Positions 11,037 to 23,658 of a DNA stretch of 64,000 nt are shown here, in pieces. How positions within the stretch are numbered: position 1 is the first letter of the stretch; every line of letters starts with the position of its first letter. This stretch comes from Scleroderma bovista (taxonomy: Eukaryota > Basidiomycota > Agaricomycetes > Boletales > Sclerodermataceae). Under the pieces are notes generated by a model that searched no databases, was not told the origin of the DNA, and was given only the letters and a program-made list of their open reading frames with translations. A program made the position numbers and the translations under genes. The DNA lies in NCBI GenBank assembly GCA_037178675.1, contig JAYMGJ010000029.1, positions 1 through 64,000 on the forward strand, written 5' to 3'.

Positions 11037-14000
11037 TCATCCTCGAAGTCTAGCAGGAGCTCGCTGCCTCTGTGGGTTCACCTTGGGTTCGCCCGAGACG
11101 TCGACAATGTCTACCTCCCCTTCAGACGAGATGACCTCCGGCTCCATCTCTTCATTCTTGCGCTTCTTCCCTTCACCATCCTTCGCCGCTTTCTCCGCCC
11201 TCCACGCCTCGGCCAGCTGGGTAATTCGGGATGCAAGGTATCCTCGGAATTGCGGAACGTCGTGGTCTTGCCATTGCGTCTTGCGATCGGCGGCGGGTAT
11301 AGTTCCTTTAGCCTGTGGCGCATGTCAGTCAAACGTAGCGGGGTACAGCTGCCAGAGACGAAACACACAGTCGTGATGATATGAAAGTGATGCTCCGGAT
11401 TACTCATAAAAACTTTGGTTAAGTGAAGAAGATAAATGCCACAGTCCCAAGAATTGGGCTGGGTGGGAACCTGGAAGAATATTTTATCAGGAATAGACAT
11501 GTTGCTAGCAGCATCAAACTTCTGACATGGACCTGCTTGCCAATGGCATCGCGGACTTCATCAAAGCCCCTCTTATCTTTGGCCTCTCGGGCAAGGTAAT
11601 GCTTCAGAATCTTAATGGCCTGCGGATGTTTACTGCCAAGGGAGTCCAGAGTCAAGATGTACGTCCTGAGTCAAGATTAAAAAACGTAAATTGTAAAGTG
11701 TCACAAAAGAACACCACGCACTGGGAAGGTCGTATTGGAGATGGTGCCTGCGTCACCACTAACATATCATCCACTTCAGCCTCCTGCCGCCGATCATTTT
11801 CCTCATCTTCGCTATCCACGACGACAACAGCTTCGCCAGCCGTCTTTTCTTGTTTCTTGGACAAGAACGGCGATCCATAAAAGCGGGTAACAGGGACACC
11901 TGATCTGGGTCCAAATATCCCTTTAAAAAAGTGGGTGGGGGGGTTGAGCTCGGGCAATTGGGGGAGTTCGGAGGGTTCGGGAAGTTCCACGTCAGGCCAT
12001 TCAGCAAGCGACTTTTCGCCATCCACGTCCATCGCATCTCCACGAAGGGGCGACGTTGGGTACTGCAAGTCACTCGGAGCAGTAGACGTGGCACGAGCAT
12101 CGAACTTGGAGCCTGGCTTGACAGATGCTATATCAGAGCAGGACAGTCTCACAGCGGCTGCAGTAACGTCTTCCATCTCCTCGTCCTGCGTCACGCTGGG
12201 TGTCGTGGCACGAGTCGCTTCTTTGGACGAAGTACCGCCGTCGCCTCCCTGGCCGCTGGAAGTTGAGGCGGCTTCAACTTGCGATCGTGAATCAGTAGGC
12301 TCTACCCCACTAGCCTTCGCTTTACCCTTCGCTTGTTTGCGGGTGGTTCGAGATGGTGAGGGCTGCACTGCGAGAGGTGGTTCAAGCATGTGTCCAGGCT
12401 CGTATATGATCGCAAGATACCAGTGCAGGCTGTCATACTACTTAGGCACGGAAGAAGCAAGAAAGTTGAAGGACCCACTTCTCATTGATGGGTACAATGA
12501 TATATTTCTTCGAGAACAGATCGACCTTAGAAGTCCATTTCCGAACACTCTGGTATCCTTCTTCAGGACTGTAGAGCGTGAGTACAAAATCAGCCGAAAA
12601 AAAGGTATCACCCACTTCTTCTTATTGAGTTTCTTATAAAAGAATGAGCTGAAGACATGAATCTGATCTGCAAGCGTTGGATCCTTCTCTCGGAGTTCAC
12701 TGAGCCAAAGCCTAAGGGACGCATCAGCAAGCCTGTGACATTGAAACAAGAAAGAATATACTTCAACCCAAACTCAATAAGTGTATCATTGAGATATTCT
12801 TCCGGACCCAGACGTCTCAGATCACTGCGCATGATGTTGAGTGCTCCGGGTCCAGGGGGATACACCAAAAACCTTTGTAATCATCAGACAGCAGGGAGAG
12901 GAGAAATCGGCAAGCACACACAAGTCGTCCGGTTCGGCAGCCGCCAGTGGAGGTGGAGGTGGCGATGGCGACTTCGCCCTCCGAGCTGTAGATTGCCGCA
13001 GAGAACGACGAAGATCAGATGGACCTGCCTCAGGATCCGGTGGTTTCCTGTGTGCGAATCGCATGAAGTTCTCAGATGACCAAGATGTAACATACGGTCC
13101 AGGTCTGGAGACCTTTATCTTAGCAGAGGATGAACTAGGAGTAGAGGACGGGGTGGCGACGAGTGTAGGCGCCATTCCTGATTCTTCATGTTCAGGCCTT
13201 GATAGCTGCTGGCTGGCCATATCGGCGGCATTTTTGACCTGTTCCAAAAGCGAACTTGCCGCTTTCGGCCTATATGAGATTAGCACGAGGAAAACTAGCA
13301 ACGAATCTCGTTACCTAAGTGTTTCTTGGTCGTTGCAAACATGCCTCAGAAAGGTGGCAAATTCTTGGTACATTGTCATATTCCAGCCCAGGTTTTTATC
13401 AGTCGAGAAGACAAGTGTTAAACTCCCGAGGTGGCGATTCCCACCTTCAGCATTAGCTCAGCGAAAATTGCTCGTCCTACCGTCGGTGGGAAACCCACGC
13501 ACCTCCCTGAAAGCGGCCTTTGAATTCACCTTCCCACTGCTTGAGTGAACTTTGAGTGTGGGGTTTCGTAGTTTGAAATTGTATGACCACATTTTCGCGT
13601 AAAGGTGCGACATTGTCGTTAGTAACCTCGACTAGTGTTAGCATGGTGCAACGTCTGGTCAAATACCTTTACCTTTGTACTTTTAATGTCCCTGTCAAGC
13701 TTGAACAGAAATTTTCGAGGCGGTTGTCCAGTTACGATAGTCAACATCATATTTTTTGCCTCGTATTCCAGTTTCTGTGGGGAATCACCATCCCTTCGCG
13801 AAAATTCTACATGTCCAAGGTACCAAACTTCGAGGGGAAGTGAAAACTTGGCGTTCCTTTTTTTTCTGGAATCTGTCAAGCCCGACGACGACATTGCCGG
13901 ATCTGAGACCTGGAAAGCAGGACACAAACTACTAAGCCCCGTGACTGAGACAATTGCTAGATCCACTCGTACCTGATCCTTGCGCTTCATCCGACTTGCA

Positions 14001-14812
14001 ACCGTGGGATGTTTGAACGAACTTACAAAATTCAAAGCAGGGATGCCACGCAGGGAGTTTGTTGTTGATGATGCCGGTTCCCCGGACCTTTCAAATTTCT
14101 GCCGATGGTGCTCCACGATTCCGGGGGGAATAGCAGGCGATTTCAAACCCGGCATAAACGGATGCTCCGAAGTGAACGATTCAATCTCGTCGTCCGACAC
14201 TGAGGGTGATACAGGTCGACTCGAGACTTCCCGCTGCTGGTATTTTGTTGTTTTACTTGCTAACTGTCCTGGGCGGGTATCAAAATCATGCGCCGGTCGT
14301 CGCTCAGGTAAAGCTATTGGATCCGGAGATGATCGGTCACCGGTTTTATCAACTTCGGTACGAGCAACAAGCTCTCCGATATCTTCGGAAGAATCTTCTA
14401 AAACCATAATTTCCGCATCGTTGGGAACACTGTGACGTTGTTGACGCTTGCGTGAGGAAGTGGGTGTTGAGAGTACTTGAATTTCGGGCTCGGAATCGTG
14501 TGAGAGAGCTGCACCACGTGTAGATGAGGAATTCCTGCCATTGGAATTTCCAGCACGGAAATAATGGCTGGTGGTCAGGGAGGCATGATGTGGATCCATC
14601 TTCTGGCGCTTGTGAGGGGGGGCGGTCGAATTACTCTGGGCCGAATTCAATACTGTTTTGCGTGAAGTCGGATTTCCAAGAGTATTAGCGAAGAAGTACG
14701 GGTTCTGCGCGGCATGACGCTGCGAGTAAGGTTGTGAGCACAGGAATGCCAGAATTGCGGACAGAAACACACCTGGGTTGGTAAGGCTATTGGCGTAGCT
14801 TGCTGTTTCCAT
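11037..14812 (-). CDS. ULP2: ULP2/SENP6-like SUMO-specific cysteine protease
   Basis: Cysteine protease of the Ulp1 (C48) family that removes SUMO, especially poly-SUMO chains, in the nucleus. The start is the ATG at 14812 (METASYAN). A disordered N-terminal third leads to a PH-like segment (about 13990-13620, including LEVWYLGHVEFS) of the kind found in Ulp2-type proteins. A second disordered linker follows (13290-12930). The catalytic domain begins with YPPGPGALNIMRSDLRRL and EEYLNDTLIEFGLKYI. The catalytic His is in NENLHWYLAII (codon 12423-12425), the Asp in TLDSLG (11644-11646) and the Cys in SWDCGIYLL (11441-11443). A roughly 200-residue acidic Ser/Thr-rich insertion separates His from Asp, which is typical of the ULP2/SENP6/SENP7 branch and argues against ULP1. 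The tail is Lys/Glu-rich and the stop is at 11037-11039. Parts of this gene are copied at 30453-30806 and 37345-39082. The ULP2 rather than ULP1 assignment is inference. Confidence 0.88.
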
Positions 14813-15237
14813 GGCCCATTGCTAAGTTGACCTGGATAAATCAAAACATTGACGAGCTTTAGATGACCCACTTACACACTATTGGATGCGTCCCTATAGT
14901 TGGATGGAAGGAGACTCGTGCCATGCATCACGCCCAGGTTGGGTCTGTCAAGTGGTCCAATGCTCGGCCTACTCATGGATCTGGGCACCGATCGAGCACT
15001 AGCAAGACCAAATTGTGGGCCTCAGCAAGCTGAAGTGTGGTACGGAATGAGTGGCTTGTGCCAGCATGTATGTATGCCGATTTGTTACGATGACCACTTC
15101 ATTAGCCAAATACGTATACAACATTTAAAACACTTGGTATTGCTACACTTCGATTCATAACATCGCAATTTCTACTTGGAAATCGATCTGCCATCTACGT
15201 GGGTTGCGGTAAAAGAAGACGAAGATGATTCCTGACA
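14813..15237. promoter_or_regulatory. ULP2 upstream region / FOL3 upstream-gene spacer
   Basis: 425 bp between the ULP2 start and the FOL3 stop. It must hold the ULP2 promoter. The stretch to about 15052 is also present upstream of the ULP2 copy (to about 39082), so the duplication carried promoter sequence. No specific binding site is recognised. Confidence 0.5.
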
Positions 15238-16701
15238 CTACGCCGCAAGTCGCTCGATGAGCTGATAGAAGTCCGCGACCAAATATAGACTCCCAGCAAG
15301 CACAACAAGGTGTTCTCTACCCTCACTCTGGCATCTCGAAGCTTGCAATTCGGCCCACTCAAGTGCCTGATGCAATTGACCGTCTAACGGAGCATTGTCT
15401 TGCACAGCCCAAACATGTGTATGTGGAGCAAGACCCACTACTGTCTCTTGCAATATCGAAGGGGCGACAGATTTCACCCAGGGCATTCCCTCCGGAGGAG
15501 TGAATCGTAGCACGCAAACGCTCATTGCACCAGGGCTACTCGTTAAACCTCGCAGAGACAAGAGCGGAGATAATGTCTGCAGAGGTGTCTTGGGTGGCGA
15601 ATGGGAAAGGGCAAGAATAAACGTGATATGAAACATTCGTACGCAGGGCCAGGAGAGTGTAGTGACATGAGAAATGTAAGTGGCGAGTGCTTCCGCAGAA
15701 GCCGAGTTATGAGCGCCATCCACGAGTACTAGTAACGGATCCCGAGTTGATCCCGGTGTGATAGGACGCGGCAACGTATGAAAGGAGAGCCGTCCCGGCC
15801 AGGAAGTCTTCTCTATTCCTGTACGAACACTATCGATAGTGATCGCATGAAGATGGTCTCGGGAAAGTAACGTGGGGCACGAGGGGTGGGTCAGCAAGGT
15901 GGAAATGATGGTCAAAGCTACCGATAGATTGTCCAGCTGATGTGCTCCATGCAGCGGTAGGATGGCTCGTATTGGCGAACCGAATGCATCGGATGTAAAC
16001 TCAATTGGCTGCCCAGGTGGCGGGACAAATGGTCTCGCAGAGAGAGAAAAGGGAGACGGACCGGTCTCAACGGCCCAAGGATGAACTGGTATACCGGGTA
16101 TGACGACACCACCATGCCCGAGAACGATCCCCTCTACGGTCGATGTGACAGAGGAACGTTTCTGCGGGCCCAAAACAAAAGGTTTGCCGCTCCGTGCTAT
16201 GGCAGCTTTTTCCCGTGCAATCAGGTCTACGGTATCCCCCAGGAATGCCTGATGGTCCAGATCTACTGACGTCAAGGCGGAGACTAGGATACACCGGTCT
16301 GGAAGGATGTTGGTGGCATCTAGCCTGCCACCCATTCCGACTTCAATGATTGCGACATCAACATTCGCTTTCTCGAAGACCACGAAAGCAGTGACGGTCA
16401 GTAATTCGAAGTTGCTAGCGCCCGAATTGCATTCCTTGTCCGCCTGTTCTACCTGTGCGCGACAGGAATGGTAGAGTTCCGGGGCGACAGGTTCGTCATT
16501 GATTGTAATGCAATCGTAGACAGAAACGAGATGGGGGCTATTGAACCTTCCGATCTTGAAGGCAGAAGCACGCAAAATGGACGTCAATATTGACGTCACG
16601 CTGCCTTTTCCGTTGGTCCCCGCAACATGGATTGTAGGCCGCGTGTAGCAAAACTGGCTAGCAAGTTGGCCAATACGTTCGAGGGTGAGGTCGATAGACA
16701 T
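15238..16701 (-). CDS. FOL3: Dihydrofolate synthase (folylpolyglutamate synthase family)
   Basis: Mur-ligase-fold enzyme joining glutamate to dihydropteroate with ATP to make dihydrofolate. Intronless, about 487 residues from the ATG at 16701 (MSIDLTLERIGQL); the frame is also open to an ATG at 16797, which would add 32 residues. I prefer 16701 because the conserved family start begins there. Motifs seen: P-loop GTNGKGSVTS near residue 30, FNSPHLVS, VGMGGRLDATNIL, LDHQAFLGDT, and the C-terminal LVDGAHNSASAEAL that positions substrates. Length fits yeast Fol3 better than the longer mitochondrial-type folylpolyglutamate synthases. It diverges from the MYND gene with under 200 bp between starts, so the two may share a promoter region. 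Confidence 0.92.
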   Translation of the reverse strand: MSIDLTLERIGQLASQFCYTRPTIHVAGTNGKGSVTSILTSILRASAFKIGRFNSPHLVSVYDCITINDEPVAPELYHSCRAQVEQADKECNSGASNFELLTVTAFVVFEKANVDVAIIEVGMGGRLDATNILPDRCILVSALTSVDLDHQAFLGDTVDLIAREKAAIARSGKPFVLGPQKRSSVTSTVEGIVLGHGGVVIPGIPVHPWAVETGPSPFSLSARPFVPPPGQPIEFTSDAFGSPIRAILPLHGAHQLDNLSVALTIISTLLTHPSCPTLLSRDHLHAITIDSVRTGIEKTSWPGRLSFHTLPRPITPGSTRDPLLVLVDGAHNSASAEALATYISHVTTLSWPCVRMFHITFILALSHSPPKTPLQTLSPLLSLRGLTSSPGAMSVCVLRFTPPEGMPWVKSVAPSILQETVVGLAPHTHVWAVQDNAPLDGQLHQALEWAELQASRCQSEGREHLVVLAGSLYLVADFYQLIERLAA

Positions 16702-16888
16702 CTGGCTCAGCGGATTCTGGAATCCGGGTCGTGAGTCGAGACAGTCACGTGCTAGCAGCGTCGGTCGCGGAGAAGGAACATATTGAACTTGAAGCAAGCT
16801 TCATGGCAGAGCGTATAAAAGAAAGGGATGGACAAGGGCAGTGGGCCACCCTCGAACCCACATTCACAGTTGCGCGTCCTCTTCTAAC

Positions 16889-19024
16889 ATGATTGTCACT
16901 GACGCGCAAGTCAAGGTACTGTGGCCTTCCACAACTTAGATACAACTTACTGATTCGAGCTCCAACTAGGTAGCAATCGACGAGCTTAAAGGTGGCTCAG
17001 TCGGGGCGGTTAAAACCCTCACCCTCATGGTCATACGGGACAAGTGTGCGTATGACCAGTTCAGGCAGATAGCAGCAGCACTCTATGGCATCCTTGACGA
17101 AGAACACGTCGATCGTGCCAAAGAAAACAAGGCCAATGACCCTAATGCCAATCCTCTCCTACAGGTCTTGGCTTTCAGAAGCCTTCCGTGCATTATAGAT
17201 CCATGGATCCGCGAGCAACAGCAAGAAGATCACCGAAAACAAGCCATCAGGGACTTTACTAGTCACTGGCTGGCCATCCATAGATGGATCCTTTACCTCA
17301 AGCAAGAATACGTGGATAATAACAGCGTGGATATTGCGTTTCGCATCGCCGCAAAGCGTTCCCTTGTTAACATCATCGGTCTAGCTAGCCACAAGTCTTT
17401 GGATCACTACCTCCCAGTTATTTTCAATTCTCCCCTAATCGTCCACATTGTATTCTCCCTGTGGCGCATGGAGGTGCAAGATCGCAGATTCAGCTATATC
17501 GTCGTTCTTCCAGCGGGCATTGGACTGACTGACATACACTCCACGCCCGCCATTTTGGACCGCTGGCAGGCCAGCTTTATGGGAACTTCATGTTGGAATT
17601 GGGATGAAATAATCCGCTGCACTTTTGACAACGACGCCACAATTATCGCGTCCACTGCCATTGCTCAGCTCAGGCACGACGTAGAAAAACTCCCTAGGGA
17701 TTACGATCGCATCATTCCCGATATCCATCTCATGACCGTCTTCTCCCTCAGAAACGACATCCGTATGTCCATGCTTAGGCACGGCTCTTTATTAGCCATT
17801 GTTGGCCTCATGTTGTCTCTGGTTCTCACACAACATTCGCCCGACATACATCCTCTCGTTTCCAAAGTGCTGTGCTATGCGTGCTGGTACGTCCGGGCCT
17901 ATGTGGAGGTTTCGGACGGCCTTCCCTGGATTGCACAAGTGCTCGAGGCTGGGATATTGAAGGCAATGGTCCTCATTGAACCATATATAAAACATATGCC
18001 TCACCCAGATGATTGGGATCCGCTGCACGAGTTATTCCGAGAGGTGATACCGCGATACACGGTCTATCGTTCCATCCTTACACTCATCGTCAAGTACACA
18101 AAAGAAATCGAGGAAGCGGGCTGGGCGGAAAAATATGAGGAGCACAGTCCAATGTGGTATTCATGGGGCATTTATGACGATCAAGTTCAGTGGAAGGCGC
18201 CACTCTTGAAGGTTGAAGGGGGAATGCATCTCCACACATGCCAAAATTCCAAGGTATTTTGTCTCTGGAAAGAGTGATTGTTTCTGAAGCCGCTTTCTTG
18301 TTCAGTGCGGCAAAACAGATCGCACCGGGACGCTCAAACAATGTGTGGGATGCCGTCACTTTTACTATTGCACCAAAGAGTGCCAGACGTACGATTGGAA
18401 ACATGGCAGCCACCAAAGCTACTGTCGAAGCATCCAAGCACGGCGTAACAGTGCGTACCTGGTTCCTTCTATGCGGTTATCACTACCCTAACTGACTATG
18501 TTCCTTAAGACGGCACAATCATCTACCCCTCTACAACCGACCTCCGCTTCTTTGACAATGTCATAACTAATGACCTCGATTGGCACGGCAAAACCATCCA
18601 TCATCTCGCAGCCACACACCCAGACTCTCCCGTCGCCGTCCAGTTTGACTACACCTGGCTGGAGGGGATGCGTCACACCATTGCGCCTGCGAGCCAGATC
18701 GCCCCGCCCCCGACGTGCAAGTGCGAGAAGGTGATCCATCAGAAATGGCAGTTGATGCTCGAACTTGCCCAAAAGGCCAAGACACCACGTGTCCTCGTCC
18801 GCGCCTTCATTCCCTGTGGCACACAGCCTAAAATCAAGCTCCAAGTTGTCTCACTCAGTAGGATTTGTCCTGATTCTGATTCTGATTGCGGCGAGGAAAT
18901 ATATGAGGGAGAAGACTTCGACAATACGTTCGACCATTTTTACGAGTGTGCAGGGGAGCAGCTGAGTTATATGGATGGTATATTCCCAGACGTGAACAAG
19001 GACCCATCGCACGTGTGCCATTGA
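16889..19024 (+). CDS. MYND-type zinc-finger protein
   Basis: Four exons (16889-16915, 16970-18253, 18306-18450, 18510-19024) join in phase to a protein of about 656 residues. The N-terminal two thirds are largely helical with no motif I recognise. Exon 3 encodes a MYND zinc finger, with cysteines in CGKTDRTGTLKQC, VGCRHFYYC and CQTYDW and the terminal His-Cys pair in HGSHQSYC. MYND fingers bind zinc and usually mediate protein-protein contacts. The C-terminus is acidic (DSDSDCGEEIYEGEDFD). Such proteins form large lineage-specific families in mushrooms and their role is unknown. No SET domain is visible, so a lysine methyltransferase of the SMYD type is unlikely. Confidence 0.85.
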
Positions 19025-19368
19025 TATCTAGGTATTCATGTACCCTTCTTACGGTTTGAATGGGAATGACCAATCATACATGGTCTGTCCAAATTATGTA
19101 CGTATCACAGTAAACACTGGAATAAACACCTTGTTCGAAAACAGGGGGTCACTGCAACTGGAAATGTATTTGACCTCCACAGTGTTTTCGTGCGTTGGAC
19201 TCTAAACAAGCGGGACGGCTGTTTCTTGACGGAGCCCTCTCATTTGGCCACCCGAGCGCCTAAGCGAGCGCCAAAGGTGTCTTACAGCATGTCCTTCCTA
19301 CTCATTCCTTCGATCAGGCAGTTTTCCAGATACATAGGCTCCTCTCCAGCCTCAGATCAGCGCTTGAA
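19025..19368. other. Short intergenic region
   Basis: 344 bp between tandem plus-strand genes; 3' end of the MYND gene and promoter of the DUF1479 gene. Nothing specific is recognised. Confidence 0.35.
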
Positions 19369-21208
19369 ATGCGAAAGTGGCTTAAGACGTTTGCCGGTCC
19401 TCGAGTAAAGGAATCTCCATCCCGTCCCCAACCGCGAATCCTCTCGACTATGCAGCCCCACCAGTGCCCACCCCGTTTCCTCGATCTGAAACGAGAAATT
19501 ATCTCTGCAACCGAAAGAGATCGCCTGACGGCATCTTGGGCCGATCTTCTTCAAGAGATGGCAAAGGTGACTGAAGAAATCGCCCAACAAGGACCAGATG
19601 TGGGTGTGCACGGTATATGGTTCTTCCCCAGACCCGTTTATTCTGCTATTCGTGCAGTGTATTCCTCAAGTAAACTTTAGCGATCTTGAAAATCTGACTT
19701 CGGAGCAAGTTGATAACATTAGGCGGAAGGGATCGGTCGTCGTTCGGGGGGTTGTAGACATCGACGAAGCGGTAAAATGGAAGCTTGATTTGCAGGAATT
19801 CATAAACAATAACCCTCATGTTGAAGGTATATAGTGATCAATTCTGTTTCCCGAGTGCGCTTCACATCTCAGCATTGTCCAGGTTTCCCTCAGCACGCCA
19901 AGCAATTCTTCCATCTCTAGTTGGTAATTTCTTGCCTCAGATGAGGACCGAATTTATGAGCGTCATGCAGTTGGACTCCGTCTCAAGTTCACGCGCGTGC
20001 CCATCCAAACGTACTCAAAGTAAACACCTGGCTCAACAACTTGTATCATTTCAAGTCTGACAAAAGGGCAGAGGACATTGACCTCTCTTGTCCTTTGGTA
20101 TACGCCGATCGCTTCCGTATTCGCCATCCCGGAACAAAATGGAATAGTTTCCCACCGCATATAGATGGTATGCTCATCCAGTTTCAGTTTGGACAGTAGA
20201 CGAAGTGTTTCCTAGGCGGTTCAATTGAACGTTGGGAAGATGTCAACTTCCGGCGATGCTTTGCTGATATTCTCGCTGGTAACTGGCGTCAGCACGACCC
20301 ATATGAGCTCGCGCACCGTTTGGACGCACGGAGTTCCTTGTATGGCCGCCCCGACCAGGTTTGGTGTTGATTCCTCCGGATCTTGATATATTTGTTACTT
20401 ACTGACTCCTAGTCAAGCGTGTTCAGGACTTTCCAGGGCTGGTTAGCATTAAGGTAGAGGTGCCATTTACCATGGACATTTTCTATAATGACACCATTCG
20501 ACGTAGCGAGACTGCACCCACAGAAGGTACATTGAAGGTATTCCCTGATGTGGCCATCTCCAATGCCTACATCATCCTCCGCCCATTCTTCCGTCCGATG
20601 GTTCCATTGGATGACCCCGCAATCCTTGATCCGAAAAACTGGGAACTAGGTGAATATGCTGGCTGTTTTTTTCGCACCTCCATCTTATCGCGATCGTTAG
20701 ACATATCTACGCCTAATTTCCATGGTATCACGCGTTGTGGTACTGGTTTCATCGGCCCACAGCCAACTCCTGAACTTCACCCTCACTTCAGGCTCAATGA
20801 AACCATGACATCGGTGCCCAAGGTTTATCCAGGGGACATGGTCTTTTGGCATTGTGTAACGTCCTTTATCTGTTGTGTTCCTAGGGTACTTACGGCCAGG
20901 TAGGATGTGATCCATTCTGTTGAGCAAGAACATACAGGAAGAAATGATTCGGCAGGTAAGGGGGGATTTCTAGCTCCAAGCAGGTGGCTGACTCCCTGTC
21001 TTCCCAAGTTATGTACATCCCTGCTGTGCCGAAAACACCACAGAACTGGGCATACATCCTCAGGCAAGCTGAAGCCTTCCGAAAGGGTGCCAACCCTCCA
21101 GACTTTGGCCAGACTAAAGGTGTTACTTATGTTGGGCTCGCTGTGGAATCTGACATCAAGGGAGATGTTGGCAGGATGGCCATGGGTCTTCCGATTCATG
21201 TTGCCTAG
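19369..21208 (+). CDS. DUF1479 (YbiU-like) protein, probable 2-oxoglutarate/Fe(II) oxygenase fold
   Basis: Multi-exon gene whose pieces match the DUF1479 family: RRKGSVVVRGVVD, then after an intron FPQHAKQFFHLYWTPSQVHARAHPNVL, then VYADRFRIRHPG and PPHIDGGSIERWED. Later pieces are GRPDQSSVFRTFQGW, FFRPMVPLDD, HGITRCGTGFIG, YPGDMVFWH, and at the end NWAYILRQAEAFRKG. The stop is at 21206-21208. The His-x-Asp in PHIDGGS and the distal His in PGDMVFWH are positioned like the iron ligands of phytanoyl-CoA dioxygenase-type enzymes; that role is inference, and the substrate is unknown. The start may be 19369 or the later ATG at 19450 (MQPHQCPPRF), which looks closer to the family start. All introns read are short GT-AG. 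Confidence 0.87.
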
Positions 21209-21817
21209 TGATGCGAAGGTGTAGGAGGCGAGTGAACAAGCGTAGGTTTGTCCATAAAGTTTGCAAATGCAAGGGTGCAAATATGCCCTGTGCTCTGCCA
21301 TGTATACTTATGCCTTATCCGTAGTACGTCCGCGCTGGGCGCGAAGTAGAATATACAAAGTATGCGATCAGCTTTGGGATCCGGTTTCTTGGTCACGTTT
21401 ACCTCACACCGGTCAATCGTGGACATAATTCTGTCACCGAACTATAAGATCCCATGTAATTGTGACAGCGCAGTGCACTCCTCACCTTACAGTAATTGCA
21501 TGTCCATAAACTGGGACTCCCAGAAGAAACCAAAATGAAGATAAGCTCTCGACTAATATAAGCGGTAGATAACAGGGGTTGGTGACTCTGGCACGGTTAG
21601 GCCACCAAGATGACTTTGGACATTTTCAGCTGCAAGATCGAGGTCCTTAGCAAGGGCCCTAGGTCACTTGGGCTGAAGGAAATCTTGCAAATGAAAATAG
21701 TACACTGGGACAACACCGTGCAGATTCTCCATCGTACTTCACCGAGTTGACCCACTGCACGCAGGTACAAGCACCATTTCAGATATTTCAGTGCTCAGCA
21801 CAAACAATTAGCATCAG
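21209..21817. other. Convergent intergenic region
   Basis: 609 bp between the convergent DUF1479 and methyltransferase genes. No coding sequence, repeat or RNA gene can be supported. Confidence 0.35.
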
Positions 21818-22996
21818 CTAGCTCTCCTTTCGGAGGATATACATGAAGTAATGAAACGTTTCCCCCAGTGTCTTAACCTCCAACCTTGTATTTGGGGTAT
21901 GCTCACCCATCAAAAACTGCTTTCTGAAGTGGGGTTGGCCAAATGTGATGTATATAAATTTTCCCGCTGGTCGCAGAACGCTGCAGGTGGACATAACAGG
22001 CCGAAAACCAACATGGCATGGGTAGTCCAGCGGTCGAAAAGAAAAAGAACCTACCGTAGTACCTCCGATATTTCCGCTACACAATCCTTGATAACGTGTT
22101 CCGGTGGATTCTGTGGTACAAGTGTCCGAACGGTCTCTGCAAGGAGATCATTCGACGACTCACCCAAACGTCATTGGATGAAGTCATCATCGCATCCATA
22201 GTCCCTGATACAGTCATAATCAAGTTGACGCCTAAGTCCTCACCACCTAGGACTATGAAGGGATCTTACCTTTATCGATTGCAATGTCAAAAGACGAATC
22301 CGGGAAGGTCAGCGATCGCACATCCATCTCATGCCCTAAGTTATTGATTATTAGCAGGGAAGCATGTTTGACTTCAAGATAGGATGCAGTACACATCACC
22401 AGAAAGACATACATTCCATCTCAGGCCGTGTCTCGTTGTGTCGCGCACGCATTCTCTCGATGACAACTGAAGAATACTGAGGAAAGAAATACGCGGCATA
22501 TGGCAAACGAGACAATGGTCCGAATTGTGAATTCAGGAAGTGAACACGCCAGATGAAAGATAGCACAAACATCCACGTTAACGATGTTCTTATACCCATC
22601 GTTCCACATCTACACAGGTACGGTGATTCTTCTTTTTCCAGATAAGAGGACACGTACGTCTTCTGAGAACTTAGAGTTCCCGCAGCCCAGCATGATTATC
22701 CTCATCGATTTATCGGGAATGAGTGCCCGAATGTCGTCTGCGAGGTCAGAATAGGATTTGAACCAGTCAAAGGCACCGTCAGGAGTATCCCTGGTGTTGA
22801 GACACGCGATGGTAGGTAATTAGCCAAGGTTACGCGCTTGAATGGACGAGAGAAAGACGCACTCGGAGTACCTGGCGTCCCTGTTCAAATTAATGCATGT
22901 TGACTTGGCGATTGGCCGACCGTCATCTGTAGTAAATAAGAAAGCTTACCAGTATTCCCTTGTACCGTATTCTCGATTGTTCTGGGGAAGAGCCAT
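21818..22996 (-). CDS. Class I SAM methyltransferase, EEF1AKMT4/METTL13 N-terminal type
   Basis: Short protein of about 200 residues spread over roughly nine exons. Start at 22996 (MALPQNNREYGTREYW), then DARYSEDTPDGAFDWFKSY and LIPDKSMRIIMLGCGNSKFSED, where GCGNS is the SAM-binding motif I. It continues with WNDGYKNIVNVD and YSSVVIERM (motif II acidic loop), MDVRSLTFPDSSFDIAIDKGTMDAM (motif IV region) and VLRPAGKFIYITFGQPHFRK. The stop is at 21818-21820. This motif series is that of the small methyltransferases that modify a lysine of translation elongation factor 1A in animals; the fungal substrate is inference. Several exons are under 60 nt, so an automatic model may miss some. Confidence 0.86.
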
Positions 22997-23658
22997 CGCT
23001 GAAATGCCTAGTTTGCTGATGGGCTCCTGATAAAGTTGGTGAATAGTTCGTAATTTCCGTCGAGAAGATTTTGAGGTTGGGATCGGGCCAAGCCTTCTCC
23101 CGTAGGCTAATCAAAAAGTCGATGAAATACAATCGTCCCCCGATCAACTACGGACTTCAACGCTTCAACTAATATTCCCCGAATCCAATCACCTTTTATA
23201 TTGGTCCTGTACATAGTAAGTACTAACCATAAAATAATGGACGACATCGACAATACTAGCCCCCTATGCCTAGCCAGGAGTATTCTAATGGAATGCTGAA
23301 GGAGTTATTTGTTTGCGTACACGAACCGCTACGTACGGTGTATATATATACGGTCAGATGCATTTAGATCGAAGTAGCAGCTCGAGAATGAGGGGGTTGC
23401 AGGTCCTCGCATCTTGCAATCTGCTAAGACCTGTAAAAGAAAAGTGGGATAGAAATGGCTAGGTGTCCTGCAGTGTTTGATCGATGGAGATAAAAAAAAG
23501 ATGAAAGCAAGGGAAGGTCTCGTCAATAATAGAAGATCGTACAGTAAGCGTCCCGTCATGGTATGTGAGCATGAGAGGATGACAATGATAAACAACGCTA
23601 CAAGCCTTCGAATGGGTCGTAAGGGAAGGTGATTGAGGAGGTGAAAGAGTGAGGGCGG
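22997..23658. other. Intergenic region
   Basis: 662 bp between two minus-strand genes. It contains a TATA-like tatatatata near 23340-23350 whose role is unclear. No gene can be supported. Confidence 0.35.

Noticed and set aside
12841..13548. Plus-strand 235-codon frame, and others at 11935-12639
   Set aside because: Antisense shadows of the low-complexity ULP2 linkers and insertion; the minus strand carries the conserved catalytic motifs.
16702..16797. Upstream ATG of FOL3 giving 519 residues
   Set aside because: The extra 32 residues show no family conservation that I know; MSIDLTLERIG at 16701 matches the usual start. Kept as an alternative only.
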